From Phorcus lineatus (taxonomy: Eukaryota > Mollusca > Gastropoda > Trochida > Trochidae), in contig OV121089.1 of NCBI GenBank assembly GCA_921293015.1, positions 40,906,520 through 40,970,519 on the forward strand: a stretch of DNA of 64,000 nucleotides, read 5' to 3'. The notes below the pieces were generated by a model. That model had not been told where the DNA came from, made no database searches, and worked only from the letters and a program-made list of their open reading frames with translations. Shown piece by piece: positions 10,754-24,173 of this stretch. The position numbers and the translations under genes are program-made. Positions within the stretch are counted from its first letter, which is position 1, and each line of letters opens with the position of its first letter.

Positions 10754-13238
10754 GGTATCGGTATCTAACTCGCTTTCGCTCGTTAAATACCAAACCACAC
10801 ACTCGTTTCATAAATATATATACATATTAGGGATGTCAGGATACACCGATGCATCGGTGCATCGCTATGTTCGAGTCTACGATACGATACAGTACAAAAA
10901 ATCACGATCCAAATTTCAATGAATATCGATGTCAAATATAAATAATTATCGATCCCGACTTCAAATTAGTATCGAAACAATTATTTTCTTACAACCTGAA
11001 CTAAAATAAACTTACTTTTCTGAAGTTTTAATCATTTATTTCAATCGCATGATGCGAAACCTGTCCGATAGTAACATTGCTAGCTTTACGCATCCAGGCG
11101 ACCTACTTTCGTTAAACGGCCACTCATTGGCTACATTCATCAAATGAAATCTCTTGACTTATTTTAAGCGCATTCTCCCCAGTTACAGCAACTCTCATGT
11201 GTCAGTCATGGAGTTTCCAGACACAGACTTTGAAAACCCACCAGCGAAATTTAAGTCCAACGTATGGAAGATTTCAAATACCCAGTATATTTTGAAAATG
11301 ATATACCCACGTATCGTAAAAAGACAGTGTGTTAATTCTAACATATTTACTTGTAAAAAAAACGTTTAATACAGAAGCTAATTAAAATTTCAGATTTGTC
11401 CAAAAAGTTCTTCATTTTCCCATAGACTCCAATATTAAAACCCTTACTGACAAAGTGATCTTTATCACAAAATATATTTAAAGAGGAGACGTAACGCATG
11501 ATTGTGATTATTACAAATTATTATATGTAGTCGCTTCACTTATAAGAATCAATAGAGCCAAAAAATGAGAAAATATACGCTTTAATTCGACTACTAGGAG
11601 ACCTTTTATACCCCTGTTTTGGACAACCGCCTAATGAGCCTGGCGAACGCTTAGACAAAATCACCGAAGCATGACTCGAAGCCACGCCCAGTGTGTGACG
11701 TGCTAGTCGTCAGCTGAAAGTCCAGCCCTTTGATTTTCTCTATATTTTTAAGCTAATTCAACAGCAAAATAGAGGCAATAGCATGACCGAAAGAATTCCA
11801 AAATACGATATGTAACTGCTTCATGATATCAACTTTCCCTCTTAGTCGTCAAATCCATTTTGATTGGACTGTGACAATCCTTGGACGCGGTTTTCTTGGG
11901 TGGGTTTATATCAAAAAGGTTAAGAATTTGGTCGGTGAGAGATCCACTACTATGGGATATCACGTAGTGTTACAACATTTATTATCGATATGAAGTTCTA
12001 AATTGTCTCGAAAAAAATGAAGGTTTTTGTAATAAACGAGAAAGAATGTAAAAACTTTTTTAATGTTTACTGTAGAAAAAATAATTTTGTTTCACTTCAC
12101 TTTCATGACAACTTAGTACTCAGTGGATGATTGGTTTGTATTTAACTAACGTATATTATATTGTTAGCTAGTATAACATCTCACACCGTGTTGCAATATC
12201 TCTGTCTTTGAATTTAACAATCAATGACATGAAAACATACCTGGCGCAAGCGTTAGAAACATCCTATGTAATCCTAAAGAATGTTGGTACCCGTTATTCA
12301 CGATGTACATTTTTAAATGTGTGTCATCGTCCGTAGAAGTGCATGAGCCAAATCTCCTTCTCTTAATTTATTGGTTGAATATATATTCTACAAGTTCATT
12401 GGTTCAAAATGACTGGACGCCGTGACAATAAACTAAGTAGCAGTCGAATGTCAAGATTACGCCATTATGACAGGACATACATTCCGCTTGATGGGTCCAA
12501 GGCGTTAAAATTCAAAAGGTATAAGTAGAGACCATTAAATCAAGAATCGAAATTGAATGCGATAGGATTATATAACGGCCACCTGTGTGTCATAAAAAAT
12601 AAGACTATTTAAACCAGTCTGATTGTTGTGACGACATTTGGCAGACGTCATAATTGATGTACACATGCTATGGGATAGTGCGCATAGCATCACATTTAAA
12701 CACTGTCTTTCGCTTGGAACAATACAAATAATTAAAGATATCTTTACATCAATTCATCGGAGGTTTGAGTTGCTTGGATGACTTCAGATATGTTTAAACA
12801 GTTGTTTAGAATGTGAGATTTCCTGTTGTTTTTTCATTAAGGAGGTTATACTTCCTCCGACTAGCAGGTCACGCGGCAGGACACGCGGCTTGACACGCCT
12901 CAGTGACCACGGGCCAGTTCAGTTCTGTTCACTGGTGCTAATTAGCTGGTGATTGGAAAAAGCCGTATTAAAGTTGTTTATCGGCCGATTTCGAAAATTT
13001 AAACTCAAGTTACTGGCAATACTACGTATTTTATGAATCACGAAAGTTGCCATGGGTCATTTCAGTCGATCTTTAATAAAACGACAGTATCTCCCTTTTT
13101 AGTGCTGATATTTAAATCTTATACACTAAACATTTGTCTTGTTTTAGCATGTAATTGTTAGTTTCTCAACTTACTCTACATTTGAAAATGCTAAAGAGAT
13201 CAGTGATTGACAGTGAATGTTTTTTCTCCGCAAAAATG

Positions 13239-13460
13239 TCAATTAGTGAAAGGCGAGTTTTATGGCGTCACAGCAAGACCTAGGTGCCCAGATCAAGGTT
13301 TAAGAGCTTCGTTCAACATGTGAGCTGCCTTGTCATTGGTCCTTTTCGAAAAAACAACAAATGCACATGTTCTGCTTTGACACATGCATTTGTCTTGTTT
13401 TTGAAAGAAATCAATGACAAGACAGGTGATGACGCCATAAACCCGCCTTTCACTAATTGA
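13239..13460. mobile_element. 222-bp MITE with about 31-bp terminal inverted repeats
   Basis: The left arm TCAATTAGTGAAAGGCGAG... (13239-13270) is matched by its reverse complement at 13430-13460 (ending CCGCCTTTCACTAATTGA) with one or two differences. The interior also has partly complementary pieces around ACAAATGCACATG and CACATGCATTTGT. No open frame of note. A short non-autonomous DNA transposon is the simplest reading; the superfamily is unknown. Confidence 0.7.
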
Positions 13461-14919
13461 AATAATGTCGCTCTAATTAAGAATGTGACAGACATAACTC
13501 CACATTTAAGTTAGAGGTAGGTTAGAAGTTACAAGTGAAACTCACCAATGTCACTTCATGAGTATGATTGTAACAGTAAATATATCGGAGCTGGATATGC
13601 CTTTGTGAATTGCCTTGTTACATATTGTATCAATGTCTTCCCAGCTTGTGGATTTTCAGGGCCAGTAGTTCTAATCTTATCCAGAAAATAAGAGGATACA
13701 AAACAAAACGCCGGCATCTATCATTTTTTTAACTCATTTAACAGTAAAATTGTATTCACAGTTCATATCTTTGTAAACCGAAGACATCAGAGTTTGTTGG
13801 TTATTAAATATCATTATGATAATATCATATGCTGAACGATGACGATAACAGTGAACGACGCCATGCTAGTAAATAACAAAACAACAATTGTATCGTAGAC
13901 GCCATTAGGTACGTCGATGTTCCTGGTTATCAAATATTAATGGGGAAAGGGGTTTATCACTCTGGAAAATTGGTTAATTACATAATATAGAACAGAGAAA
14001 TTTTATGAGAATAAGCTCTGCTGCACTCACCGACAAGTCTTTGAAATCAAGGGAGGTAACTCTAATTTCTTAAACTTTTGGCGACAACAATCATGAAGAA
14101 TGGCTGATGTACAACCTGAAACTTGGTAATACTAAAAACGGAACTATGAGAATTTTTTTGATATTTTTACCAAATTTACAGAAAAGGCAAAGACAAATAT
14201 TCTTATACGTCAGTTAAGATGTAATTATTTTTCAAAATAACGAACAATTGTCTAAAAAAACACGTATAAGCAATGTAAACGTTTTAGCACCATATATTAT
14301 TTATGATTGACGACTTACCATATAATCATATATTATTATAGGTCTTATAATTGTTTAATTATATTTCTATTACAACATGTACTATAACAACATTGTTTAA
14401 AGTACCTATATGTAGAAACTTATTACTTGGACATGGCAAGAAAAAGCAAAGTAGTTTATTAAAACTCAACTATGGAGATTATGGAAAGATAATTAGAAAA
14501 TCTATTTTATTTTACCCTACATTTCCTTGACAGAAAGTTTTGCAAATTTTGGAGTTTTGCAGTGAATGTTATTTAATAAGTTAAAACTTATAATGCTTAA
14601 TCTTTTATGAACACATAATTATTTTTTCATTGTGGCCTTACAATAAAATTTCTAAACTGTTAATAAGACTAAAAAAAACTTCTTTAGAACAACTGCATTT
14701 TGTTCATTTATTTATCATGTGTTTTGCAAGCATGAGTATTTATTCATTTTTAGCCAGCATCACGACTTAAACAAGTGTAGAAATAAGTGTAGCTCACATA
14801 ACACTTGAAATAGGAAAAGACAAACTAATATGAAGTGATTCATAGTGTATACTTTTTCAGAGTCAATATACTTTTGTAAACTTTTCAAATTATTGTTCAT
14901 TAATTCTCAAAAATCTTAA

Positions 14920-15560
14920 AATAAACATCAAGGGACGACATTTGATGTGTATCAGTTCGGTGAAGATATCATGTATAGAGTTTTTGAGATATGCTCTTGA
15001 CAAATGATTTTGTCACAGAGTCACTGTTAAAGTCATGTCTCCATGGAAACTGCTAAATTAAAATGATTTATGGACGTTACCATCAAAAGGCACGCCTGGG
15101 GATCATAGCTGACCTGTCAATGAAATTTGGTGAAGCTATCATGTATAGTTAATGGGACATTTTCCAGACAAATTTGTCATATTATCATCTTTTTATTTAC
15201 TGTGTCCATGGAAACCTGAAAAAAATAGATTTAATCTGAAGTTCTAACCATCAAAATGCACATCCAGAGATCATGGTTGATATGTCGATGAAGTTTGTTG
15301 AAGCTAGCATGTATAGTTTGGACACAAAATGTCTTTCACAAAATGAGTTACCTTGGAGTTATGTTGCCATGGAAACAGTTATATTCAAATATTGTTCTCA
15401 CCATCAAGAGGCACATATAGGGATGAAGGCATACATGTGTATCAAGTTTGATGAAATTATCATGTATAGTTAGAAAATATGATCTGGACAAAATTTTATG
15501 ACGGACGGACGAACTGAATGAATGCTTTATACTACTCTTTACACTGTAAGGCAGGGGTAT
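14920..15560. repeat. Degenerate ~153-bp tandem repeat, about four units
   Basis: Units start near 14928, 15081, 15249 and 15402. Each shows ACCATCAA(A/G)AGGCAC, GTGAAGCTATCATGTATAGTT and CCATGGAAAC in the same order. The last unit is followed by GACGGACGGACGAACTG and CAGGGGTATAATAA. From memory, this arrangement ending in a GACGGACGGAC phrase is a common interspersed repeat of mollusc genomes. The apparent 66-aa frame inside it is not a gene. Confidence 0.7.
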
Positions 15561-16213
15561 AATAAGTTTATCACGATAGTAGGGTTACCAAAAAATAGGC
15601 CCATATTGTTATACATGTTTTCATTTCAGTGGAGCTTGACTTCTATGAGTTTATCAATTCCTATACCTTTTGGGCTCATCTGCCTAAGAGGACTGTTAAT
15701 TGAGCTGGTATGTAAGGCGCTTGATTTAAATTTGCAATTTCATCCTTATTGCCAACTGAAATTTTCATGACGTGGTTCCTAAATTAATTTGTGGGGTGAT
15801 TGATAGGTAGTTAGTCTCAGTTAGAAAATCATGCAACACAATGGCACTAGCCTTTACACTATCAGCATCATGTACTTGGGCTCTGTCACCAATTTCAAGA
15901 CATTTACTCATCTTGCTGAAAGAGTTTGATTTTGACAGGTCTTCTGATTCAAGTCTGGTCACAAGGGAATGATGCTCCTCCATATAACACAATCAAATGC
16001 AGGTCAGCTGAATTAAAGGGTGACTGAGAGAGCATTGAAGATGTACTATGTCCTGGTTGACCCAAAACCTTGGCATCAACAGAAATGGTACAAATGGAAA
16101 TGACAAAAGCTTTAGCCAAAACTTGTGATACCAGATCAAACACTTCCATGACACATCATGACAAAAGATATTCCATTTTTTTATGAAGATCCTGACAGTT
16201 ACCTTAATGAATA

Positions 16214-16486
16214 GGTGGAGCACAATGGTGTAGTGGTAAGCATGCTGGCCTATCATGCCAATGACTGGGGTTCGAATTCTGGTTGAGGCACCAAACATTT
16301 GTAACCAGGGCTTGTTTTCTGCTGTGTCCCAGCTGTACAGATGGGTACATGAACACTGGAAGGTATGGATCTATATAAACTCTCAATAGGCTGCATCGAA
16401 GTTGTATTCCCTCTGGGTAATAATACAATTTAAGCGCTTTGAGCATGCCCTGTCATGGATATATGCGGTAAAAGAAATCTATTATG
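16214..16486 (+). mobile_element. tRNA-derived SINE
   Basis: The head carries an RNA polymerase III A-box-like stretch (TGGTGTAGTGGTAAGC) and a B box (GGTTCGAATTC) with the spacing found in tRNA genes. It continues into a non-tRNA body (GTGTCCCAGCTGTACAG) and a 3' part containing AAGCGCTTTGAGCA, a phrase shared by many invertebrate SINE and LINE tails. It ends in an AT-rich tail. The tRNA head is diverged and would not fold into a functional tRNA. Confidence 0.75.
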
Positions 16487-17574
16487 AGATGAATGAATTA
16501 TTTTCAATTACATCACAGTTTTGATCATTTTATTCAATCCTGAAACAGATCTTACATTAAGCAAAGTTTCATTTATGATTCTATACAGGATAACAATAAC
16601 ATTTTAAAAACATGTTTATGATCCTTCTTCCATTGCATTTGTGATGATCATTTGTGATTGGTTATATCTTTTGCAGAGCTCTGAAGTGATACAATGATTA
16701 GGTTGACAAATACATAAGGATAATCACAAGTAAGTTAGATATATTAATAAAAAATTGAGAGTAATCACGTTAGGGAAAAATAGTAATAATATATAGCTCA
16801 TTAGGCATTAAATGACACATCATATCTAAACTTTTAAGAGGTTGTAACAGGGTACCATTTCGACTCATAATCAACATTGGTCTAAGACATCAGCATACTA
16901 CATGTCAGCTTTGCATGATTTGCAGTTGACATTATTTGGGGCCAAGGAGTTGCCAAATTATCTACATCGACAAAAAAGCCTGTGAAAAGATTACGACTTT
17001 CAAAGGTTTTGTAATTTGAAGAAAGAAAAAAAGGGAATGACTTTCTAGGAAATTGCACCTGTGGCCTTTATTTGGAGTCACATTAGTCACCACATTCAAA
17101 TACATCAAATATCATTTGTCTCTTCATAACATTTTAACTCACTAAAGTCATTACTGGCATTTGCTGAAAAGAATATAAAATAAGGTTTGAATCATGTTCA
17201 CCATATTTCAACTTTCAAGGGTTTTTATTTTGAAGAAGTCTATATGGAAATGGTATAAAGGGTGTGGCACATCTGGCTCCCATATGGGCAATAGACTCTT
17301 CATATCTATGGTCCAAATCAATTGCTTTAGAGCTTTTGCTTTACAAAGATTTCAGCTTTCTGGGGCTCTCTGTTCCTGAGAAAACAAAAAATATGTTCCA
17401 ATATTACTGAATCACAGAAGATAATACATAATAGCAGCTGAAAGACTTAACATGTGAATTAATCACTGCTGATGGACTGACACAGAGTCTTCTAGAAATC
17501 TTCTGTCTAACCAGTAGTGACCATCAAATTAAAAAAAGTGATAACAAGATTTTTTAAGAAGTACAAGATCTGTT

Positions 17575-19341
17575 CTAAGAGTGGGTTTTCATGTGTAACT
17601 TTACTTTATATCTTTCTGTAAAGCCCTTCCCACACACACTGCACTTGTGTGGTCTCTCTCCAGTATGAAACATCATGTGCCTTTTCAACTTGCTTGATTC
17701 AAAAAAAGACAAATTGCAATTTTTACACTTGTATGGTCTCTCACCAGTGTGACTTTCAGCATGTCTTCTCAATTTATTGGGTTCGGAAAATGATACATCA
17801 CAATCCTTACACTTGTATGGTTTCTCACCAGTGTGGGTCCTCATGTGTTTAATTCGTTCAAAGGATCGAGCAAATGTTAGTCCACATTCTCCACAGACAA
17901 ATGGTTTCTCCCCAGTATGTGTTCTCATGTGTTCTCGCAGGATACTGTTCTCTTTGAATGTTTTACCACAAATGTTACACAAGAATGGTCTATCTCCAGT
18001 GTGGCACATCATATGAGTTCGCAGGTGAAATGAATCCGTGTAAGACTTGCCACAGTCACCGCATTTAAATGGTCGCAATTTAGTATGAACCATCTTGTGT
18101 ATTTGCAACTTGTGAGCTTGTAAAAATGTTTTGCCACAAACTTCACACTTAAGTGTCTCTCCTGTGTGTGTCATACAGTGTCTCTGTAGGACATCTAGTT
18201 TTGAAAATGTGTCTCCGCACTCACTGCACATGTAGGGTTTCTCTCTAGAATCAGTTATGTTTTCCTGCAGGTTGCCTGTTGATTCCCTTGAGTTTCCATT
18301 GCCATCCAATTGATTCTTCCTAGAATGAATTTTCATGTGATTGCGCAGGCGGGAAATCAGTGTAAATATCTTACCGCACTCACCACACTTGTATGGTGTT
18401 TCTCCTGCATGAATCTTTGAGTGTTGTTGTAGGCTATTAGGATGCGAGTATGTCTTCCCACATTCATCACACCGATATGGCCCTTCCCGAGAGTGAGTTT
18501 TTAAGTGCAATTGCAAGCTTGTTGATTGAGTAAATGTTTTACCACACTCATCACACTTATAAGGCCTTTCTCCAGTGTGAACTCTCATGTGTTTCCTTAG
18601 GTCAGGTGCGTCTATAAATGCCTTGCCACAGTCCCCACACTTAAACGGTTTCACGCCAGAATGGAGTTTCTTGTGGTTGCAGAGGTTACTTAATGCTGCA
18701 AAGGATTTATCACATTCACCACACTGAAATGGTTTTTCCCCAGTGTGAATTCTCATGTGTGTCGTCAAGCTACATGCTGCTCCGAATGCTTTACTACACA
18801 CATTACACTTGTAATGCTTCTCTAGGTTGTGAATCTTAGAGTGCTTCTTCAAGTAGCTTTCTAGTGCAAATGTTTTACCACACATGTTGCATTTGAAGGG
18901 TCGTTCTGTGCCATGTAGGATCATGTGTATGTGCAGCCCAGAGGAATCCCTAAATGATTTGCCACACTCACTGCATTTACACGGTTTTTCCCCAGTGTGA
19001 ATCTTCATGTGTTTCTTCAGCGTTTGTGAATCTGTGAATGTCTTCTCACACTCACTGCATTTGTATGGTCTCTCCCCGGTATGAACTCGCTGATGTCTCT
19101 GTAATTCCTCTGATGATTTGAATGACTTGTCACATTCCCTGCACTTGTATGGTCTGTCTCCCGTATGAGATAGCATGTGTCTCTTCAGGTGACTGGAAAC
19201 CCGAAATGATTTACAACATATGCAACACTTGTATGGTTTTTCATTTGTGTGAATCCTCTTGTGTTTTGTCAGACCACTTGATTGTGTGAAAGTCTTTTTG
19301 CACTCATCACAGCTAAATATTTTTGGGTCTGTTTGACTCAT
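17575..19341 (-). CDS. C2H2 poly-zinc-finger protein, 20 fingers
   Basis: A 588-residue open frame holds 20 C2H2 fingers with the usual CxxC, HxxxH spacing and TGEKPY-type linkers, so it is a likely nuclear DNA-binding regulator. Twelve fingers are followed by a spacer of about 30 residues lacking a finger (SRKNQLDGNGNSRESTGNLQ...), then eight more, which suggests two binding modules. Some fingers have unusual ligand neighbourhoods (YKCCICCKSF in finger 2, TGETLKCEVC before finger 14). The ATG at 19341 (MSQTDPKIFSC) is the first Met. The frame stays open upstream to an acceptor (TTCATGTTCACAG, exon edge 19366), so an upstream coding exon is possible. No KRAB, SCAN or BTB domain is seen. The C-terminus ends directly on the last finger histidine plus a serine. 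Confidence 0.92.
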   Translation of the reverse strand: MSQTDPKIFSCDECKKTFTQSSGLTKHKRIHTNEKPYKCCICCKSFRVSSHLKRHMLSHTGDRPYKCRECDKSFKSSEELQRHQRVHTGERPYKCSECEKTFTDSQTLKKHMKIHTGEKPCKCSECGKSFRDSSGLHIHMILHGTERPFKCNMCGKTFALESYLKKHSKIHNLEKHYKCNVCSKAFGAACSLTTHMRIHTGEKPFQCGECDKSFAALSNLCNHKKLHSGVKPFKCGDCGKAFIDAPDLRKHMRVHTGERPYKCDECGKTFTQSTSLQLHLKTHSREGPYRCDECGKTYSHPNSLQQHSKIHAGETPYKCGECGKIFTLISRLRNHMKIHSRKNQLDGNGNSRESTGNLQENITDSREKPYMCSECGDTFSKLDVLQRHCMTHTGETLKCEVCGKTFLQAHKLQIHKMVHTKLRPFKCGDCGKSYTDSFHLRTHMMCHTGDRPFLCNICGKTFKENSILREHMRTHTGEKPFVCGECGLTFARSFERIKHMRTHTGEKPYKCKDCDVSFSEPNKLRRHAESHTGERPYKCKNCNLSFFESSKLKRHMMFHTGERPHKCSVCGKGFTERYKVKLHMKTHS

Positions 19342-19366
19342 TATTTGTTTTTCAGGATTACAGATT

Positions 19367-22300
19367 CTGTGAACATGAAAGAATGAATTTGATTAAAAAT
19401 AGTGTTCAAGTAACATTGTATTCAAAGGAGTTTCTTTTTAGCAATGAATAGATTTTGTCATGAATGATATCCAGAAAGGTAGCTATGGGTACCAAACCCC
19501 CAAATTGTTTCAGTAAACATGAGTACACTGGTGCAGACTTACACTAAACATACATTTTGGTCATTCTTCCCACTTGATACAGTTAGTTTGCCAAAACAGG
19601 TAATGTTTTTCAGTAAGATAAAGTATAGCACATTCTATCATGTATTCCCCCAAAAAACAACATGGCCAACGATTGCTGATAGGACGGCCCCTTAATAAAA
19701 GGAAGAGGTAATCTGTTGTACAAAACACTGACGTAACGCTAAAATGCTAAGGACGTCTTGGTGCAATGCTAAAGAATGGCACTAGGGTTTACGTAAGTGT
19801 AAAGTCGTTAAGTGCAGTTCTGCAGCTATCTCCCAGGTACCCTTCATCTGATTAAATATAGCAGGTTTCTGGTATGAGAAAGATAGTTTTGCAATCAATG
19901 ACAGTGTTCTTAACTCATACTGAGGGTAATAACATCTCTATCTTATGTTTTTCTGATGTTTTTAGAAAGAGCCAAATCCGGAACTTCTTTCTCAAAGACA
20001 TTTCATCATAAGTCACTTAGTACGATGTTAAGAATGGGAGTATATGTTTCAGTAAGTGACTCTGCCAGCACAGAATGTGTGTTAATAAAAAAACCCACAA
20101 ACCGTCCTAGGTAAACCATTTAGAAGTTCTTCATTGAAAACTGTTATTCACATAAAAGTACAAACTGGTTAACAGTGAACAAATTTTCATTAAACTAGGA
20201 CGTATTTTTTTATCATTAGTAATCCCTGGGTCACAAGAAGACGAGAAGACTGCAAACTTCGGTTGACTTCGGCACCGAAATTATTAACATATTAATTGGT
20301 ATTTATATATTTTTCGGACCATAGTTAAAATGAATTTATTGTCTACTTTCACTCACTTACATGGTATTTGTTTAAGTTCTTCTCGCACGACATCGAAAAT
20401 AAAACAATAAACTTCTGCAGTTTTATGCCGAAGGGCGACAACTCTAATTATACATTAGTTCTGAAACGACATCAGCTACAAACGCCTTTGTACAAAATGG
20501 GTAAACAGATTTCTGTAAACGGCTAAATTACTTCAGACACAATGGTGATTAAGCAATTATAACAGGCGCGAGACTCTGCAAGTTTAAAGCGAGATGCTGT
20601 TACATTGAGCCACTATATAGCTTGATCTCTTTTCACAGTTTTTTTCTGATTTCATTACAAATAATGGAAAGCTGCATTCATGGTAACAGCCAATTTTAAG
20701 GAGACAATTGAAAAGGGGCGGAAAGACCAAAAAATGCCGAAAGTTCATTAAAAACATATAAATAAAGCTTAGCTAAAACGTCAAAAGTTTGATTAATGTA
20801 GTACAATGGGGTTTTTTGTTAAAAGAAAAGAAATGTTACAATCAATCAATTTAACTGCTTAATTTTTACCAAGAGAAGGAAACCAAAGGTTGCACTCAAA
20901 CGTCTTTTTATGTAAAGTTTAAACAGAAAACTTATTGTGTCTGTATTGATATAATTTGACAGTTTCTGGTTAGCAGATCTAAACCCATGTGATCCTCAGC
21001 AAAGGTTACTTCGAATTCGGTACCCGATTGTTTTAAATCAAAGTAGTTTTATCGCCGTAGGTGTAAATAAATAGTAATGAATGTTTACGAAGTTCGAAGG
21101 TGAAACGATTGAAATAAACATCACACTGGAAACCGTGTACACACCTCTGCGGCAGGTGCGGCAGTGGTTATTTATAACCATAATCATGGATATTTATGGA
21201 GCGCTTTGTCCGTATGTAAAGTGGTTGCTCATAGCGCATAGACATGAATCAAACTAAATGGCGTGGATTATTGGAATGAAATAGAGAAACGAGAAATAGA
21301 TTATCGCATACGCATAGTTACAGAATATATCGTTAATTCAGAATATGACTAACCATCGTCAAATGAAGTATTTTAATAAAACTTTGAAATTAGGTGAGTT
21401 TTTAATTTTGATAGAAATAAGGACGCTGGTCTCAGAGCAGGGGAGCAGAATGACTGAATGATTTTTGTCCAAACTATTATCTGAACACTCATATTTCGAT
21501 ACCTTGAAAAAATTCAAATATTGGCATCCAGGAATTTTTAAAATGATATAGTCTTCTATCAATTTTTGAAAAGTGTTACGGTGCGTAATTACTTTGACCC
21601 TTGTATGCCATACAAAGGACTACGTCTTTGCTTCATGGGGAAGTCGGTGCAGATCATTTACTACAGTTTTTGTGACACGTTATGTGGTACGTTTTTTGGA
21701 GTTCTAGTCCCTATCCTGCTGTTGTGTTCGGAACCTTCTGAGTGTTATTTGATTTACATTTACTGCAAGATTGCTATTAGCAAAGTCTTATTTTATACGT
21801 ATTCATGGCTGTGTTTTTACTAAGCAGTTGTTTTTCTACAAATTGGTGGTAAAGAATATTGTGAAGCTTTCTGTAACACCAATTAAAGTGATTAAGCTTC
21901 AAACGTAGTAAGTAGGCTATATACACTGAAACATCGTACTCATTTACAATAAAGAAGCAATATAGAGATATTTGGATCATGGATTGGTTGTTCTAATTAG
22001 GTTATTTTAACTAACAGAAATGTAAATGGGACGCTGAATACCGTCCTCTTTCTATTTATATGGTCGTTTTTCATTTCCAATCGAAAATAAGAAAATATAA
22101 TGTTGACAGGAGATAAAGATGTAACTTTACACAGGTGATTGAACTTAACTCAGGTCAAATGGTATTCAAATTCTTATCTAAGCCACATTCAAAGTTTATG
22201 AAACCCTTTAAATGACTCCGAGCACTTCTCATACCATTAAAGTAAAGGGAGCACAATATCATAGCTCATAATAAATACAATTTATTTCATTAGATAATGT

Positions 22301-24173
22301 CCAACCCCTACGAATGTACCGAAAATAATTTTAGAGTCAGACTGGAATTCTTTCATTCTTTAAAAAAAGTCTAATAAGGCGATATTTCTGTTGTATTGTT
22401 ACTATCGTTTCCGGACAGAGCTTATGCATTATCTAGTTACAATGTATATGACTAAATCACGACCTCTGTAGAAATGTGATATTTCCGGATACCTCTTAAT
22501 CCAATAAAGGTTCCTTGCAGTTTGATTTTGACTATAATATGGCGCTAGTTCGGACTTACACGGTTATCAGCTGTTATCAACCCAAACCAGTAGCAGATCA
22601 AGACATGTAAAAAAACCAACCTTCCATTAAACTTTTTTTTTATTACAAAATTCTTTCATTCTGAAAAGTTTATGTACATTTGTTTTGTGAGTAAATACTC
22701 ATTCCATATAAATATAACCTTTTGTCAATAGTACTGTATCGAAGACGTATACATCGAGGAGACATTAAATATACGTTGTTTGTATATTCATCGGACATTT
22801 GATTTTTCCTTTTTATTAATAGAAACATTTACGAGTACAATTGTATTATGTATGTGCATTTCTTATTATCGTGCGTTTAAAACAAACAATTCAGGTTTTG
22901 TAATGTTATTTAATCATCTGCAAAGACACATTCATCCTATACAAGTGTAAATATACATCAGATAGGTGTTATGAAACATTTTAGACGGCATCAGTACAAT
23001 AAAAGTACAAAATACATCATTAACTTAAGTTTTCTTTGTACATACGGACTAACAAACGTATGAGGAAGCCATGTCCAAAAGCAAACATTTAATACGATTA
23101 TTTCTAATTCTCTGATTTTAAAAATTAATTATGTTTTCCCAGCCTATTTAGCAACTTTCTAAGACTTTCCTATGATTTCGTAACTTCCTGCATCTGTCGG
23201 TGTTTAGATCTTAAAGGAAATATTTCTTGTGGGAAAAATACATTTGTTAAACAAAAAAATGAATTGGACAAATTAAAAAAACAAATGGAAATCATTGATC
23301 CAAGTATTCAAGGATAAAACATAACAATCTGTATATGAAGATCGATGCTTTATTTTTGAATTTCTTATTCATATTTCTCTTTGTACTGCCATTATGCTTT
23401 AACGCTGTAGCCTATGTAACCTATGGGATCAAAACACATTTTAAAAAAGAACGGTGTTCACTGATGCTACTTCAGGTCTAATAAATGCTTCGTCCGGGGA
23501 ACGTCCGGCCTTTATGAAAAGGGTATTTAATTTGGTCGGTAGCCGAATGTACCCCAGGGTCTATATTAGATTAGCAAAGCATTAGAAACACCCCATTTCT
23601 GTTGCAAAATAACTTAAAATCTTGTTATTGTCTTACAAATATTTTGATCTATTTAAGTAACAAATTCCGTGACCACTAACATTATCTTTGTTTTATAGAA
23701 GATGATGATATAGATCGTTTCAAAAATAATACAAGAAGCAATCTTTGCAATGATAGCACGATAATTATTAATACATTTCTAAATTTAAAAGGAGATAAAC
23801 AAAATGTCTTTAAAATCAGCGTCATGTTATACTGGATTGATAAGAAAAGGTTACTAAAACTGATAGCGTAGCGTGAACTGCATTGTACGGTGGACACATC
23901 AAGCAGTAACAATTGTGTACCCAGCATTATCATTGAAGGACCTGGTATGAGCTTAAATGTAATGATAATTAACATGGAATGAATAACGAGACAGAGTATT
24001 CATCCGGAGTAGAATTTTACAAGATACAAACTGACAGGTTCGTCTTATTTCATACACTGTCGAAGAGAGTATAGCTGTCCACTGTATGCTGGCAACAAGG
24101 TCTTTACATTATCAAAATTAACACAGAAGTGAAATAATCGCTTACATAGACTTCACCATTATATTGTGATCAT
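19367..24173. other. Gene-free stretch between second zinc-finger gene and NACHT-WD40 gene
   Basis: AT-rich DNA with only short chance frames. No splice-bounded exon, RNA gene or clear transposon was recognised. The left part must include the upstream exon or promoter of the zinc-finger gene on the minus strand. The right part just below 24174 should hold the 3' UTR of the NACHT-WD40 gene, but no decisive polyadenylation signal was identified. Confidence 0.5.

Larger units (their letters stand above)
9892..17574. other. Gene-free stretch between the two zinc-finger genes
   Basis: No exon could be supported. It contains a CAGGGATTGGG-family MITE (10580-10753), a degenerate palindromic transposon end rich in GATGCATCGGTGCATCG (about 10830-10960), an inverted-repeat MITE (13239-13460), a degenerate ~153-bp tandem repeat (14920-15560) and a SINE (16214-16486). 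Minus-strand frames at 15765-16149 (phrases such as ESEDLSKSNSFSKMSKCLEIG) look faintly protein-like but are interrupted and were not identified. Upstream non-coding exons of the first zinc-finger gene may hide here. Confidence 0.55.

Noticed and set aside
15765-16446. Minus-strand frames between the zinc-finger genes as a real gene
   Set aside because: Faintly protein-like but split over overlapping frames, no splice sites joining them, and the right part lies in a SINE. Left unassigned.
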